Virus record (IMG/VR): IMGVR_UViG_3300048928_000273
Location: 1-32,894 of that record
Direction: 5' to 3' (one strand)
Origin: a virus
Length of the DNA: 32,894 nucleotides
In this document: in pieces, positions 25,542 to 32,613 of the stretch
How positions within the stretch are numbered: position 1 is the stretch's first letter
Layout: the number at the start of each line of letters is the position of its first letter
Program-made: the position numbers and the translations under genes
The notes under the pieces: model-generated
Told to the model about the DNA's origin: nothing
The model's input: only the letters and a program-made list of their open reading frames with translations
Databases searched by the model: none

Positions 25542-26036
25542 ATGGTGGATAAGTTTGATAGAAATATTCAGAGGGAAATGCTTCAGATTCTCTATGACGT
25601 TTACCCAGAAGAACTCACGCACGAGCAAATCCAAGAAGTGCTTTCAAAATTCGGTAGCAATGAACATAGCATCGCAAACTTACTTTATCTTGAGCAGCAC
25701 CAACTGATACATAGCGGACTAAAGCCCACCATGTCCGGATATGCACTTGTTAATCGGCCGTCTATTACCCATAAAGGTATAGATTTTATCCGCGATGACG
25801 GTGGATTAGGAGCAATACTCAATGTCCAGACGGTGAAGCTACACGACAGTACAATTATCGCATTAGAAGACGTCATTGCTGTTTCGAATATTCCGGAAGA
25901 GCAGAAGAAGGGGCTGATTTCAAAACTTCGAGAGCTTCCGGCAGACGCCATAAAACATTTGACCCTTCAATTACTGACTCCGGCGGTTTTGCATCCGCAG
26001 GCCGTAATTCAGTCAATTGAAAAATTCCTCCAGTAG
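25542..26036 (+). CDS. Protein of unknown function with a winged-helix-like N-terminus (cargo gene)
   Basis: A 164-residue soluble protein. Residues 10-85 (QREMLQILYDVYPEELTHEQ to ITHKGIDFI) look like a winged-helix fold as in DUF-type phage regulators; 90-164 is helical with ALEDVIAVSNIPEEQKKGLI. RBS AAGGAATTC. It follows the zinc-ribbon gene by 108 bp, so they probably share a promoter and form a lysogeny-expressed pair. No family name is assigned. Confidence 0.6.
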   Translation: MVDKFDRNIQREMLQILYDVYPEELTHEQIQEVLSKFGSNEHSIANLLYLEQHQLIHSGLKPTMSGYALVNRPSITHKGIDFIRDDGGLGAILNVQTVKLHDSTIIALEDVIAVSNIPEEQKKGLISKLRELPADAIKHLTLQLLTPAVLHPQAVIQSIEKFLQ

Positions 26037-26190
26037 CACTGAATTCATCGTCGGGGCGGATCATGGAGAAATGCCCCTAGCCAACAGTATCACTCAGAAA
26101 ACCCAGAAATCTTCCCGTGCTTCGCAGCCCATGAAGAAACCTTTCGTATGAAAGTGATTCGAATAAATTTTCATAGTCTTCCAGAAATGC

Positions 26191-26212
26191 AAAAACCCAC
26201 ACATGGCGGGTT
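26191..26212 (-). terminator. Terminator on the minus strand
   Basis: ACCCGCCATGTGTGGGT stem followed by five T in the minus direction, upstream of the two plus-strand cargo genes. Confidence 0.6.
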
Positions 26213-26224
26213 CTGATTCACATT

Positions 26225-26570
26225 CGGCTGAGCACTTGCCTACCAAGCAAAAACGACTTCAAGATGAGGTTCGTTAAGCACTCATGCGAATGTGCTTTCC
26301 AGTCACTACGGGCTATCCCATCTTCGCAGACTGCAAAGCCTTGTTCGTTATGTGCTGCGGTGCCGGGTGCCTCCCGGTGAACCTTTAGTCAGCCAAACCA
26401 TGGTTCGCTTACACTGTGCCAAACTTACTTCGTTAGCTGATTTGCCCCACCGCTTAGGTGAGATCCACCACAGCGACATAAAATACCATACAGCATAAAA
26501 AGAGAAAACTACGCTGACTCGAAGCTGGGGTTCTTTGCCACTTCTCTCTGCGGCCGCGTTTGCCAATCGA
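26225..26570 (-). other. Conserved prophage non-coding segment (C4/isrK/Ash-like region, tentative)
   Basis: No convincing gene. The stretch contains compact hairpins (CCGGGAGGCACCCGG, TTGCAGTCTGCGAA and GCACATTCGCATGAGTGC in minus sense). Several overlapping short frames on the minus strand resemble peptide fragments seen over and over in enterobacterial prophages between Q and the lysis genes (for example SLAQCKRTM followed by SPGGTRHRS). In such phages this place holds an antisense RNA of the C4/isrK kind and Ash-like leader frames. Identification is from memory of the pattern only; orientation and limits are uncertain. Confidence 0.3.
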
Positions 26571-26616
26571 TAACCTCCTATCGCCGTAGGTATCCTTACA
26601 ACCGAATTGAGGGCAT

Positions 26617-26643
26617 AAAAAAAGGCCGCCTGATGGCAGCCTC
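26617..26643 (-). terminator. Intergenic terminator downstream of the 194-residue membrane protein gene
   Basis: GGCTGCC / GGCGGCC-type stem followed by seven T and ATG on the minus strand, the same layout as at 5490, 9750 and 20618. Confidence 0.65.
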
Positions 26644-26663
26644 ATTGTCTTTAGATCTACGTA

Positions 26664-27248
26664 TTAACGAGAATTTAGAAATAAATGACATGCAAATATG
26701 AAGTCATTAATTGACTTATTAAATGCATCCTGCTGTTGGGTAAAAGCTGGGTTACTTATAGATAGTTGCATTCTTTGTTGTACTACTCCCAGACTTTTGA
26801 GTACTTCATTCCCATCAGGAACACCAGTTAATAACATAATTTTATTTTTACTTTTTTCAGCCGCCTCCATAGGAGCAATCAATACATGAGGCACAATACC
26901 TCTTTTCAAGGCAGCTAAATCTTTTGGTTCATTATTTTTCTGCAATAACCACTGCTGATATGCAAAAAGATACATTCGTATATCAGTAATATGTTCGGCA
27001 ACTGCCGCACGATATATCTGAGCGAAGTCTTTCTTTTCTAAAAGTTCGTTTTGATATTTTGCAAGCTCGAAGTTTTTCTTGATTGCAAAATAAGCGAAAA
27101 CAGTAGGAATCACGCCTGCTATAAAACTGCTAATTACAGTTTCCCAAGAAAATGATGTTTGTAGAACCAAGTCGGGAATGTGATTTATAGAAAGTGATAA
27201 TGGTTCATAAATTCTATCATCTAAAAATGGGGTGCCGAGCCAACTCAT
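26664..27248 (-). CDS. Membrane protein of unknown function
   Basis: A 194-residue protein with one transmembrane segment (~36-56, ISSFIAGVIPTVFAYFAI), then a coiled coil (~60-75) and a helical soluble domain. First gene after Q on the late transcript. AT-rich relative to Q. The fold resembles small effector or exclusion proteins but no family is recognised. Confidence 0.55.
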   Translation of the reverse strand: MSWLGTPFLDDRIYEPLSLSINHIPDLVLQTSFSWETVISSFIAGVIPTVFAYFAIKKNFELAKYQNELLEKKDFAQIYRAAVAEHITDIRMYLFAYQQWLLQKNNEPKDLAALKRGIVPHVLIAPMEAAEKSKNKIMLLTGVPDGNEVLKSLGVVQQRMQLSISNPAFTQQQDAFNKSINDFIFACHLFLNSR

Positions 27249-27282
27249 AGTCCACTCCTCTTATTTGAAGGAGTGATGATAA

Positions 27283-27310
27283 CAAAAAGCCCCAGCATTT
27301 GCCGAGGCTT
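27283..27310 (-). terminator. Terminator downstream of Q (tR'-like)
   Basis: AAGCCTCGGCA / TGCTGGGGCT stem with wobble pairs, followed by five T on the minus strand, 70 bp after Q. In lambdoid phages the late promoter pR' lies just after Q and is blocked by such a terminator until Q acts. The putative promoter near 27320-27350 is not convincing by sequence, so only the terminator is called. Confidence 0.55.
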
Positions 27311-27379
27311 GATATCAGGTATAATCTTCCATTATTTGGACAAATCTAGCCAGATTCGGCAACTTTTGCAACGTCTAAA

Positions 27380-28204
27380 TTATCGGATAACCTTTTTAAA
27401 TTCAAATTCTGCGGCCGACTCCTCAATGAAGCACTTGGTGATCAGCTTATCGTAGAACGGTTTCCAACTGTTGTTCCATGTTCTTTCCGGCAGGTCTGGC
27501 AGTAATGCTTTCACTGCGCGGTGCGCCGCTGCCGCTGCCGCTGGCAGGCGTGAATAGCCAACGCCATGACAGCGCGGACATTCCTTTTCTACCGGCAGCC
27601 CCATCAGAATGGATTTCTCCCGATCGACAACTTTGCCCGTACCGTTGCACCGGCAGCGGCTCGAAATAACGCCCTTTCCTTTGCATGGCTGACAAATAAC
27701 ATCAACTATCTCTTCGCCTTCAGTTTTGGACTTCATTTCATCCCGGTAAATCAGCCCTAAATTGCCCGGCAGCGCATCAAGATATTCACGGCGGTCAATT
27801 GCCAGCTGATTTCTGAAGGTTCTTTTCACCTTCGTAAGGCCGGTACCGGAACAGCACGGGCAGGTAGATGTAGCCGCCGCCGAGCGCGCGTAATCTTCAA
27901 AAGCCATCTTCGCCATAATGCGCAGGCATTCAGCCATGCGGCGCCCAGCCACTTTGCCGATGTGTTTCGGGGCATGCTGTTTGGCGTACTGCGTCAGCAT
28001 ACCGATCGCTATGGTTTTGTCCTGCTGGCTGATACCGGCTTTTGCCAGGAACAGACGCAGGCCGAATTCAGCACCACTTTGTGTCATACCAAGTGCTGCC
28101 ATGATGTCAGTGATGTTCAGTGCATCGCTGGCCGTCGCGCGGGAACTGTCGCTGATCGATAAGCCTTTCGGGGAAAAATGCTTCAAAATCGTTTCAAGGT
28201 TCAT
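27380..28204 (-). CDS. Q: Late antiterminator Q (82/21-like, zinc-finger type)
   Basis: The ATG at 28204 (RBS GGAGA) gives a 274-residue protein. Central cysteine clusters CPCCSGTG, CQPCKGKG, CRCNGTGK and CPRCHGVGY form a DnaJ-like zinc-binding module typical of the Q82 family. Q loads onto RNA polymerase paused at the late promoter and makes it ignore terminators, which suits the many terminators in this operon. The longer frame upstream overlaps the DUF968 gene and has no RBS. Intact. Confidence 0.88.
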   Translation of the reverse strand: MNLETILKHFSPKGLSISDSSRATASDALNITDIMAALGMTQSGAEFGLRLFLAKAGISQQDKTIAIGMLTQYAKQHAPKHIGKVAGRRMAECLRIMAKMAFEDYARSAAATSTCPCCSGTGLTKVKRTFRNQLAIDRREYLDALPGNLGLIYRDEMKSKTEGEEIVDVICQPCKGKGVISSRCRCNGTGKVVDREKSILMGLPVEKECPRCHGVGYSRLPAAAAAAHRAVKALLPDLPERTWNNSWKPFYDKLITKCFIEESAAEFEFKKVIR

Positions 28205-28223
28205 GCTGTCTCCACACTTATTT

Positions 28224-29231
28224 TTACTTGCCGGTAGCGATAACACCCATCGCCAGCGCGCGGTCTAATGTCTTCAGCACCAGAAATTCCTGTGCACCGT
28301 GCTCTACTTCCCAAGCGGCTACATCTTTATGAAGTGAGTCGTGACACCCTCTGCACAGCGGGATCACGAACAAGTCATGCGCTTTTGTCGCCATACCGCC
28401 AAATCCATTGCCAGTGATGTGGTGCGGATCATCAGAACCGCTGCCACACCCGCAGCATGGCTGGCGCTTTACCCATTGGGTGTATTTCGTGTTTTCGTAC
28501 CTGCGCCGCTTCGGGCGAAGCATGAAGGATTCAGGGGTTTCCGGATCAACGGTCAGCGCCAGCACCGGTTTGACATTGTTCGCTAGTTCTTCGCGGGGTT
28601 GCTTCTCCCACGGATTGACGTCAGCCTCTTTACGCTGGCCACCGGGCGGGTTGTATTTCATTCCCAGTGCCGCGCAGACCACTTCTTCCGGCAGCAGGTG
28701 AACCAGCCCTTTCGAAACTGCCCACCAGCACAATTCTGGCAAGGTCAGGTGACGGCCATCAGGCAGGCCATACCGGTACCGGATTGCCTCAGTCACAAAT
28801 TCGGCGGCGTTCGCCAGCGCGATAGCATCCAGTTTTGGCGATTCTTTCTCCCGAAACTCGTTGTCATGCGCCCAGCACAGACAGACCACGCCACGACCAC
28901 GCGGAACCTGCACCAGCTCATGGTGATGGTATTCTCCGTTGTAGTCCGGGCATTCACAGGCGCGGTGGCGCTTAACCCACAGCGTCAGCGCCGCCATGCC
29001 GCCGACCTTGGCAATGACCGCAGGGGAAGACAGGAAACCAGACAGGCGCGGATCACGCGAAAGTGATTGTGCTTCTGCTGGCACCAGTCCATCTGGCGCG
29101 GTATGCAGGTCAGCAGGCTCGTTGGTGATCAGCAGACGTTTACTGCTGAAGAACTTCAACATGTCCGCCGGCAGCGCGAACTGCACGATCCCCAGTTCCC
29201 TCTGAGGATACGGTTTTAACAATGCTCTCAC
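28224..29231 (-). CDS. DUF968 protein with HNH-like zinc domain
   Basis: A 335-residue protein of the phage DUF968 family, starting with GTG at 29231 (RBS AGGAGG). The GTG overlaps the stop of the Rha gene (GTGA), so the two are coupled. The C-terminal part has CCGCGSGSDDPHHITGNG and LCRGCHDSLH, an HNH/zinc nuclease arrangement, preceded by a cysteine/histidine cluster near 109-140. It sits in the nin-type region, where recombination functions are found. A longer in-frame extension to 29285 has no RBS. Confidence 0.82.
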   Translation of the reverse strand: MRALLKPYPQRELGIVQFALPADMLKFFSSKRLLITNEPADLHTAPDGLVPAEAQSLSRDPRLSGFLSSPAVIAKVGGMAALTLWVKRHRACECPDYNGEYHHHELVQVPRGRGVVCLCWAHDNEFREKESPKLDAIALANAAEFVTEAIRYRYGLPDGRHLTLPELCWWAVSKGLVHLLPEEVVCAALGMKYNPPGGQRKEADVNPWEKQPREELANNVKPVLALTVDPETPESFMLRPKRRRYENTKYTQWVKRQPCCGCGSGSDDPHHITGNGFGGMATKAHDLFVIPLCRGCHDSLHKDVAAWEVEHGAQEFLVLKTLDRALAMGVIATGK

Positions 29232-29923
29232 GCGTGGGCCTCCTGTTTCTGTCGCAGATAACCAGTCCACAGCCCGGCAACCCATTCAACGCCCTTTGCC
29301 GTGAATCTGGCCTGGCGAAACGCATGCTGATTCTGCTGGCTGGTACCGGTTTTCACCTCAAACCGACCTGCCTCTAAATGATTGGCCTTTGGCGTCAACT
29401 GGCCTTCAAGTCGGTAAACAATGTCTTTCTCGAGCAGGAACATCCGGAATTCCGGTTCTTTGGCATGCAGTAATTTGCAGACCGCGCGGAATCCCATAGA
29501 GCCCTTAGCCATCACGTACTGATCAACGAATTCCACTTTCGGGGCCGCCAGCGCCAGCTGTGATTCCAGCACCTGTTTTTCTTCGGCCAGGTCAGCAGCC
29601 AGTCGTAACGCTTCCGGCAATGACTGAGGTAACTGGCTTTTCGATTCCAGTTCCTGCCAGCGATCCACTACCACGGCAGTGAATTCAGGCGACAGGCGGG
29701 CAACCAGCACCAGCGAATCACGTTTATTGAACCAGTACTCCTGATACTCCTGACCGTTTTGCTCATGAAAATAGGGGGTGTGCGCCAACGGCGCGCTTAA
29801 AATTCCACCAACTGCGAGCCGTTCAGCTGAGCGCTTCACATCGCTATGCTTACTTTGCACCAGCTCAGCAATCTCACGGCTCGACATCGTTACCACTTTT
29901 CCTGACAGCAAACTGTTCGACAT
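29228..29923 (-). CDS. Phage regulatory protein: Rha N-domain with KilAC-type antirepressor C-domain
   Basis: A 231-residue protein. The pRha domain (~10-100) contains MSSREIAELVQSKHSDVKRS and YWFNKRDSLVLVARLSPEF; residues 120-231 form an antirepressor/KilAC domain with FRMFLLEKDIVYRLEGQL and ARFTAKGVEWVAGLW. Such proteins interfere with prophage repressors and with IHF-deficient growth. ATG at 29923 with GGAG five bases upstream is preferred over the GTG two codons earlier. Intact, although the repressor gene it would act on is missing. Confidence 0.85.
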   Translation of the reverse strand: MSNSLLSGKVVTMSSREIAELVQSKHSDVKRSAERLAVGGILSAPLAHTPYFHEQNGQEYQEYWFNKRDSLVLVARLSPEFTAVVVDRWQELESKSQLPQSLPEALRLAADLAEEKQVLESQLALAAPKVEFVDQYVMAKGSMGFRAVCKLLHAKEPEFRMFLLEKDIVYRLEGQLTPKANHLEAGRFEVKTGTSQQNQHAFRQARFTAKGVEWVAGLWTGYLRQKQEAHA

Positions 29924-29937
29924 AATCACTCCACACG

Positions 29938-30272
29938 TTAAACCGGCTGCACACCGGGGGTTTTGAAATCAGTAATCGTTATTTCTGCTTTACCGCCCTT
30001 CGTTACCTCTCCCCATTCAACCGTCATGCGTTTGACCTGGCTGTCGTCCTTCCAGATCCCAGCGTGGGTCAGCCCATCAAACAGCGCCTTCTGGAAATTA
30101 TCTAAATCCCGTTTCGCCCGGTTCGGCGGGTAGAGAACCAGATGCACATCCAGTTCGGTGAGTAGTGCCGTCGGACGGCTGCGCAACTGCTGATAAATGG
30201 CCGCCAGCGCATTTGACCGGAAGATCCGTCCGCGCTCGCTGATCAGCACGCCCTTTTGTGTGGAGCGCCAGT
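29938..30272 (-). pseudogene. rusA: RusA-type Holliday junction resolvase, 5' end lost
   Basis: The protein matches RusA from about its residue 15 onward: a YWR segment, NALAAIYQQL, LVLYPPNRAKRDLDNFQKALFD with the catalytic Asp cluster, GIWKDDSQV and VTKGGKAEITI. The usual beginning (…WPPSNNRYYR) is replaced by the antisense of a DUF2303 gene. The open frame from 30309 has 15 unrelated N-terminal residues. Catalytic Asps are present, but the altered N-terminus and lack of an RBS make activity doubtful. Confidence 0.82.
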
Positions 30273-30274
30273 AA

Positions 30275-30782
30275 CATCGCAGTTTTGAAACTGAAACGCA
30301 CTGCGCCATTCCAGGCTTTGCTGAACATCAATGGCGATAAAAACTCACAGAAGGATCTGGCCGAGTGGCTCGAAGACTGGTCTGAATTCCTGATGGCTTT
30401 CACCGCTGACGGAGAAGTGCTGGACATCAAGAAAGCGATCGGCGGCGTCCGTAAAATTACCATCGAAGCATCCAGTTCTGCGGATCATGAAGATAGTGAT
30501 TTCGGCGCCAAGCGCTCAGTGATGGAAAGCGTTGAGGCAAAAAGCAAAGAAGTCATGCCTGCGGCATTCGAATTTAAGTGCGTGCCATATGAAGGGCTGG
30601 GAGAGCGACGATTCCGTCTGCGCTACAGCGTGCTGACCGGCGGCAATGCTCCGGTGCTGGTTCTGCGCATCGTGCAGTTGGAAACGGCTGAAGAACTGAT
30701 GGCCACCGAGTTCCGCGAACTACTGGAAGCCAACTTCACCGACGTTGAAGTCGAAACATTCATCGGTGAGTTCAAAGCCTGA
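30275..30782 (+). pseudogene. DUF2303 (YfdQ-like) protein, 5' half lost
   Basis: From [14 protein letters not shown] onward, about 168 residues of the C-terminal part of DUF2303, including [13 protein letters not shown] and the closing [19 protein letters not shown] normal member has about 270 residues. The missing 5' half lies where RusA starts, so an early-region deletion joins the left-arm (plus) and right-arm (minus) genes head to head. Confidence 0.8.
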
Positions 30783-30793
30783 TAGCGCGGCCT

Positions 30794-30821
30794 TAAATGC
30801 CCTGGTCCACTGGGGCATTTA
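30794..30821. terminator. Hairpin after DUF2303
   Basis: Perfect 9-bp arms TAAATGCCC / GGGCATTTA with a 10-nt loop, shortly after the DUF2303 stop. No T-run follows, so either a weak terminator or an RNA processing hairpin. Confidence 0.5.
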
Positions 30822-30912
30822 GTGAATCGTTATTACTGAAATTTAATTGCCAATGCTGGCAAGGGATTCGCTCACGCCGAAATCTGGGAATTACTTATTT
30901 AGGAATGCAGCC

Positions 30913-31077
30913 ATGATTGAAACAACCCGTTCGCATTTTGTAAGGCGGTTTTTTGTGAAAAGAATGCTGAATCTGTGGTTTGTCCCAGTTGAGTTTGCAC
31001 CAGCAATGCCGCTGGGTATGAAAATGCTCTGGTGGCGAGCTGGGAAATATTACGGCCGATTTCGGGTCAGTCAGTAA
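30913..31077 (+). CDS. Small basic phage protein of unknown function
   Basis: The ATG at 30913 with AGGA eight bases before it gives 54 residues, very basic and aromatic, opening MIETTRSHFVRRFFVKRML and ending YYGRFRVSQ. Lies between DUF2303 and excisionase on the plus strand, where lambdoid phages keep small early genes. An upstream extension to 30847 has no RBS. No family recognised. Confidence 0.45.
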   Translation: MIETTRSHFVRRFFVKRMLNLWFVPVEFAPAMPLGMKMLWWRAGKYYGRFRVSQ

Positions 31078-31120
31078 ACCGGTGTGCAGCCGGCTATAAC
31101 TAAACGTGTGGAGTAATAGT

Positions 31121-31378
31121 ATGGGCCAATTAGTTTCTTTAGCGGAATGGGCAGCAGGACCAAATGGCTTCAAAGAACCTCCCTGCAAAGCCACCCTTCA
31201 CCGTATTGCGAAAACGCGGCAAACATATCCGCCAGCCGTTAAGCAAGGTCGCCGATGGGTTGTTGATGAGGAAGCTAGGTTTGTTGGTATGGTTGAACGG
31301 GTCGAAATATCGAACCATCTCCCTGCCAGCGCCCGCACTTTAGTGGAGAAAGCACTTAATGGCAGCAAGACCCCGTAA
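31121..31378 (+). CDS. xis: Excisionase (Xis)
   Basis: An 85-residue protein with the MerR-like winged-helix of lambda-type excisionases: VSLAEWAAGPNGFKEPPCKA, LHRIAKTRQTYPPAVKQGRRW and VVDEEARFV. It bends DNA at the att site and directs the integrase to excise the prophage. ATG at 31121 with GGAG nine bases before is preferred over an ATG five codons upstream. It overlaps int by 20 bp. Intact. Confidence 0.88.
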   Translation: MGQLVSLAEWAAGPNGFKEPPCKATLHRIAKTRQTYPPAVKQGRRWVVDEEARFVGMVERVEISNHLPASARTLVEKALNGSKTP

Positions 31379-32504
31379 ATACAACATTTCAACACCGAAC
31401 TTGTATTGCAAATTGGATAAGCGAAACAACAAAACGTACTGGCAATATCGTCACCCCATTACGGGGGAGTTTATTGGTTTTGGTACGGATTCAGATGCCG
31501 CGCATGCAGCGGCACTTGAAATGAATCGCATTACGGCTGAGCAATTAACTTCTCAATCTTTCGCCCTGATAGATATTGCGAAACAAAAAACCGAACCAAA
31601 TGCTCAGAACATGCGATTAAAGCAATGGGTGAAAGAATACAAAGCCATCCTTGACCGACGTGTGCAGCGAAAAGAGCTGGCATCATCTACTGCCAGGGGG
31701 CGCAAAGCATGTGCTGAACTTCTCTCGGCTCGTTCTCAAAACACATTGCTCAAAGAGTTCGGCGCACGTGAGATGGCTGCATTGATAAACGAATATGTCG
31801 ATGCAAATAAAACAAGAATGGCACAGGTCATGCGAGCTGCATGGATCGACATGTTTAAGGAAGCACAGTTTGCCGGTGAGGTTCCGCCCGGCTTTAATCC
31901 GGCACTGGCCACACGTAAACCACTGGATGAAGTCTCCAGACAGCGACTCACGCTCGAGAACTGGTGGGCGATCTATCACGAAGCAGAACGTAGGTCACCG
32001 TACATCTGCAATGCAATGCTGCTCGCTGTAGTTACTGGCCAGCGGCGTGGCGACATAGTAAAAATGAAATTCTCTGATATCTGGGATGATATGCTTCATA
32101 TTGTCCAGGGAAAAGGTAAAGGAAAAATCCGGATAGCGATCCCCCTCTCGTTGCGATGTGACGCCATCAACATGAGTGTTCGTGATGTGATCAACAAATG
32201 TCGCGACCGTGTGCTGAGTAAACATCTTGTCCATAACTCAACTGTCATCGGCGGTTCGGCGCTGGGTTCACCAGTGGCTGAAGGGTCATTAACTCAACGA
32301 TTCGCGGAAGCCCGGGATTGCGCAAAAATTAAAATTGAAAAGGGTAAAACCCCGCCGACATTTCACGAACAACGTTCCCTTTCCGAGCGCTTGTATAAAG
32401 CACAGGGGATCAACACTCAGGAATTGCTGGGACACAGTTCAGCGAAGATGACTGAGCTCTATCATGACGAGCGCAAAGAAAAGTGGGTCGTCATCGCCGT
32501 TTAA
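31359..32504 (+). CDS. int: Lambda-type tyrosine integrase
   Basis: A 381-residue site-specific recombinase. The N-terminal arm-binding domain (RPRKYNISTPNLYCKLDKRN), core-binding domain (~85-190) and catalytic domain are all present. Catalytic residues are seen in TGQRRGDI (Arg), HEQRSLSERL (His-x-x-Arg) and LLGHSSAKMTELYHDER (His and Tyr). RBS GGAG. It catalyses integration at the solitary I-F CRISPR-repeat site. Intact, and with xis and both att sites, so the element may still excise. Confidence 0.93.
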   Translation: MAARPRKYNISTPNLYCKLDKRNNKTYWQYRHPITGEFIGFGTDSDAAHAAALEMNRITAEQLTSQSFALIDIAKQKTEPNAQNMRLKQWVKEYKAILDRRVQRKELASSTARGRKACAELLSARSQNTLLKEFGAREMAALINEYVDANKTRMAQVMRAAWIDMFKEAQFAGEVPPGFNPALATRKPLDEVSRQRLTLENWWAIYHEAERRSPYICNAMLLAVVTGQRRGDIVKMKFSDIWDDMLHIVQGKGKGKIRIAIPLSLRCDAINMSVRDVINKCRDRVLSKHLVHNSTVIGGSALGSPVAEGSLTQRFAEARDCAKIKIEKGKTPPTFHEQRSLSERLYKAQGINTQELLGHSSAKMTELYHDERKEKWVVIAV

Positions 32505-32514
32505 TTATCAATCG

Positions 32515-32550
32515 GTTTTGGGGAAGAGTTTTGGAGGGTTTTTGGAGAGG
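32515..32550 (+). promoter_or_regulatory. Putative integrase arm-type sites, right arm
   Basis: Three tandem TTTTGG motifs (TTTTGGGGA, TTTTGGAGG, TTTTGGAGA) start 10 bp after the integrase stop and end about 42 bp before the att core. The same motif occurs twice at 278-302 near attL. Confidence 0.45.
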
Positions 32551-32590
32551 GAATTTATTTAAAGAAAAAACAGTAAGTTATTGGATTTGC

Positions 32591-32613
32591 GTGCTGCCTG
32601 TCCGGCAGTGAAC
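32591..32613. other. attR: attR: right prophage end, other half of the type I-F CRISPR repeat
   Basis: The core GCTGCCTGTCCGGCAG (32593-32608) is followed by TGAAC (32609-32613), the natural end of the I-F repeat. To the left it reads GT, which belongs to the phage and matches the CAC after the attL core as a palindrome. One mismatch to attL (C for G) lies at the position that varies among natural I-F repeats. No further repeat follows after a spacer length. Confidence 0.75.

Noticed and set aside
26292-26645. Short frames on both strands as protein genes
   Set aside because: No RBS, unnatural composition, and they overlap each other in a hairpin-rich region.
27320-27325. TATAAT as a plus-strand promoter into the antisense of Q
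   Set aside because: The -35 (TTTGCC) is poor and no gene or known RNA follows.
149-32608. Tailocin (headless tail particle) interpretation
   Set aside because: H, V, T and M are truncated and G is missing, so no functional tail can be expected even though the tip genes, Q and lysis genes are intact.
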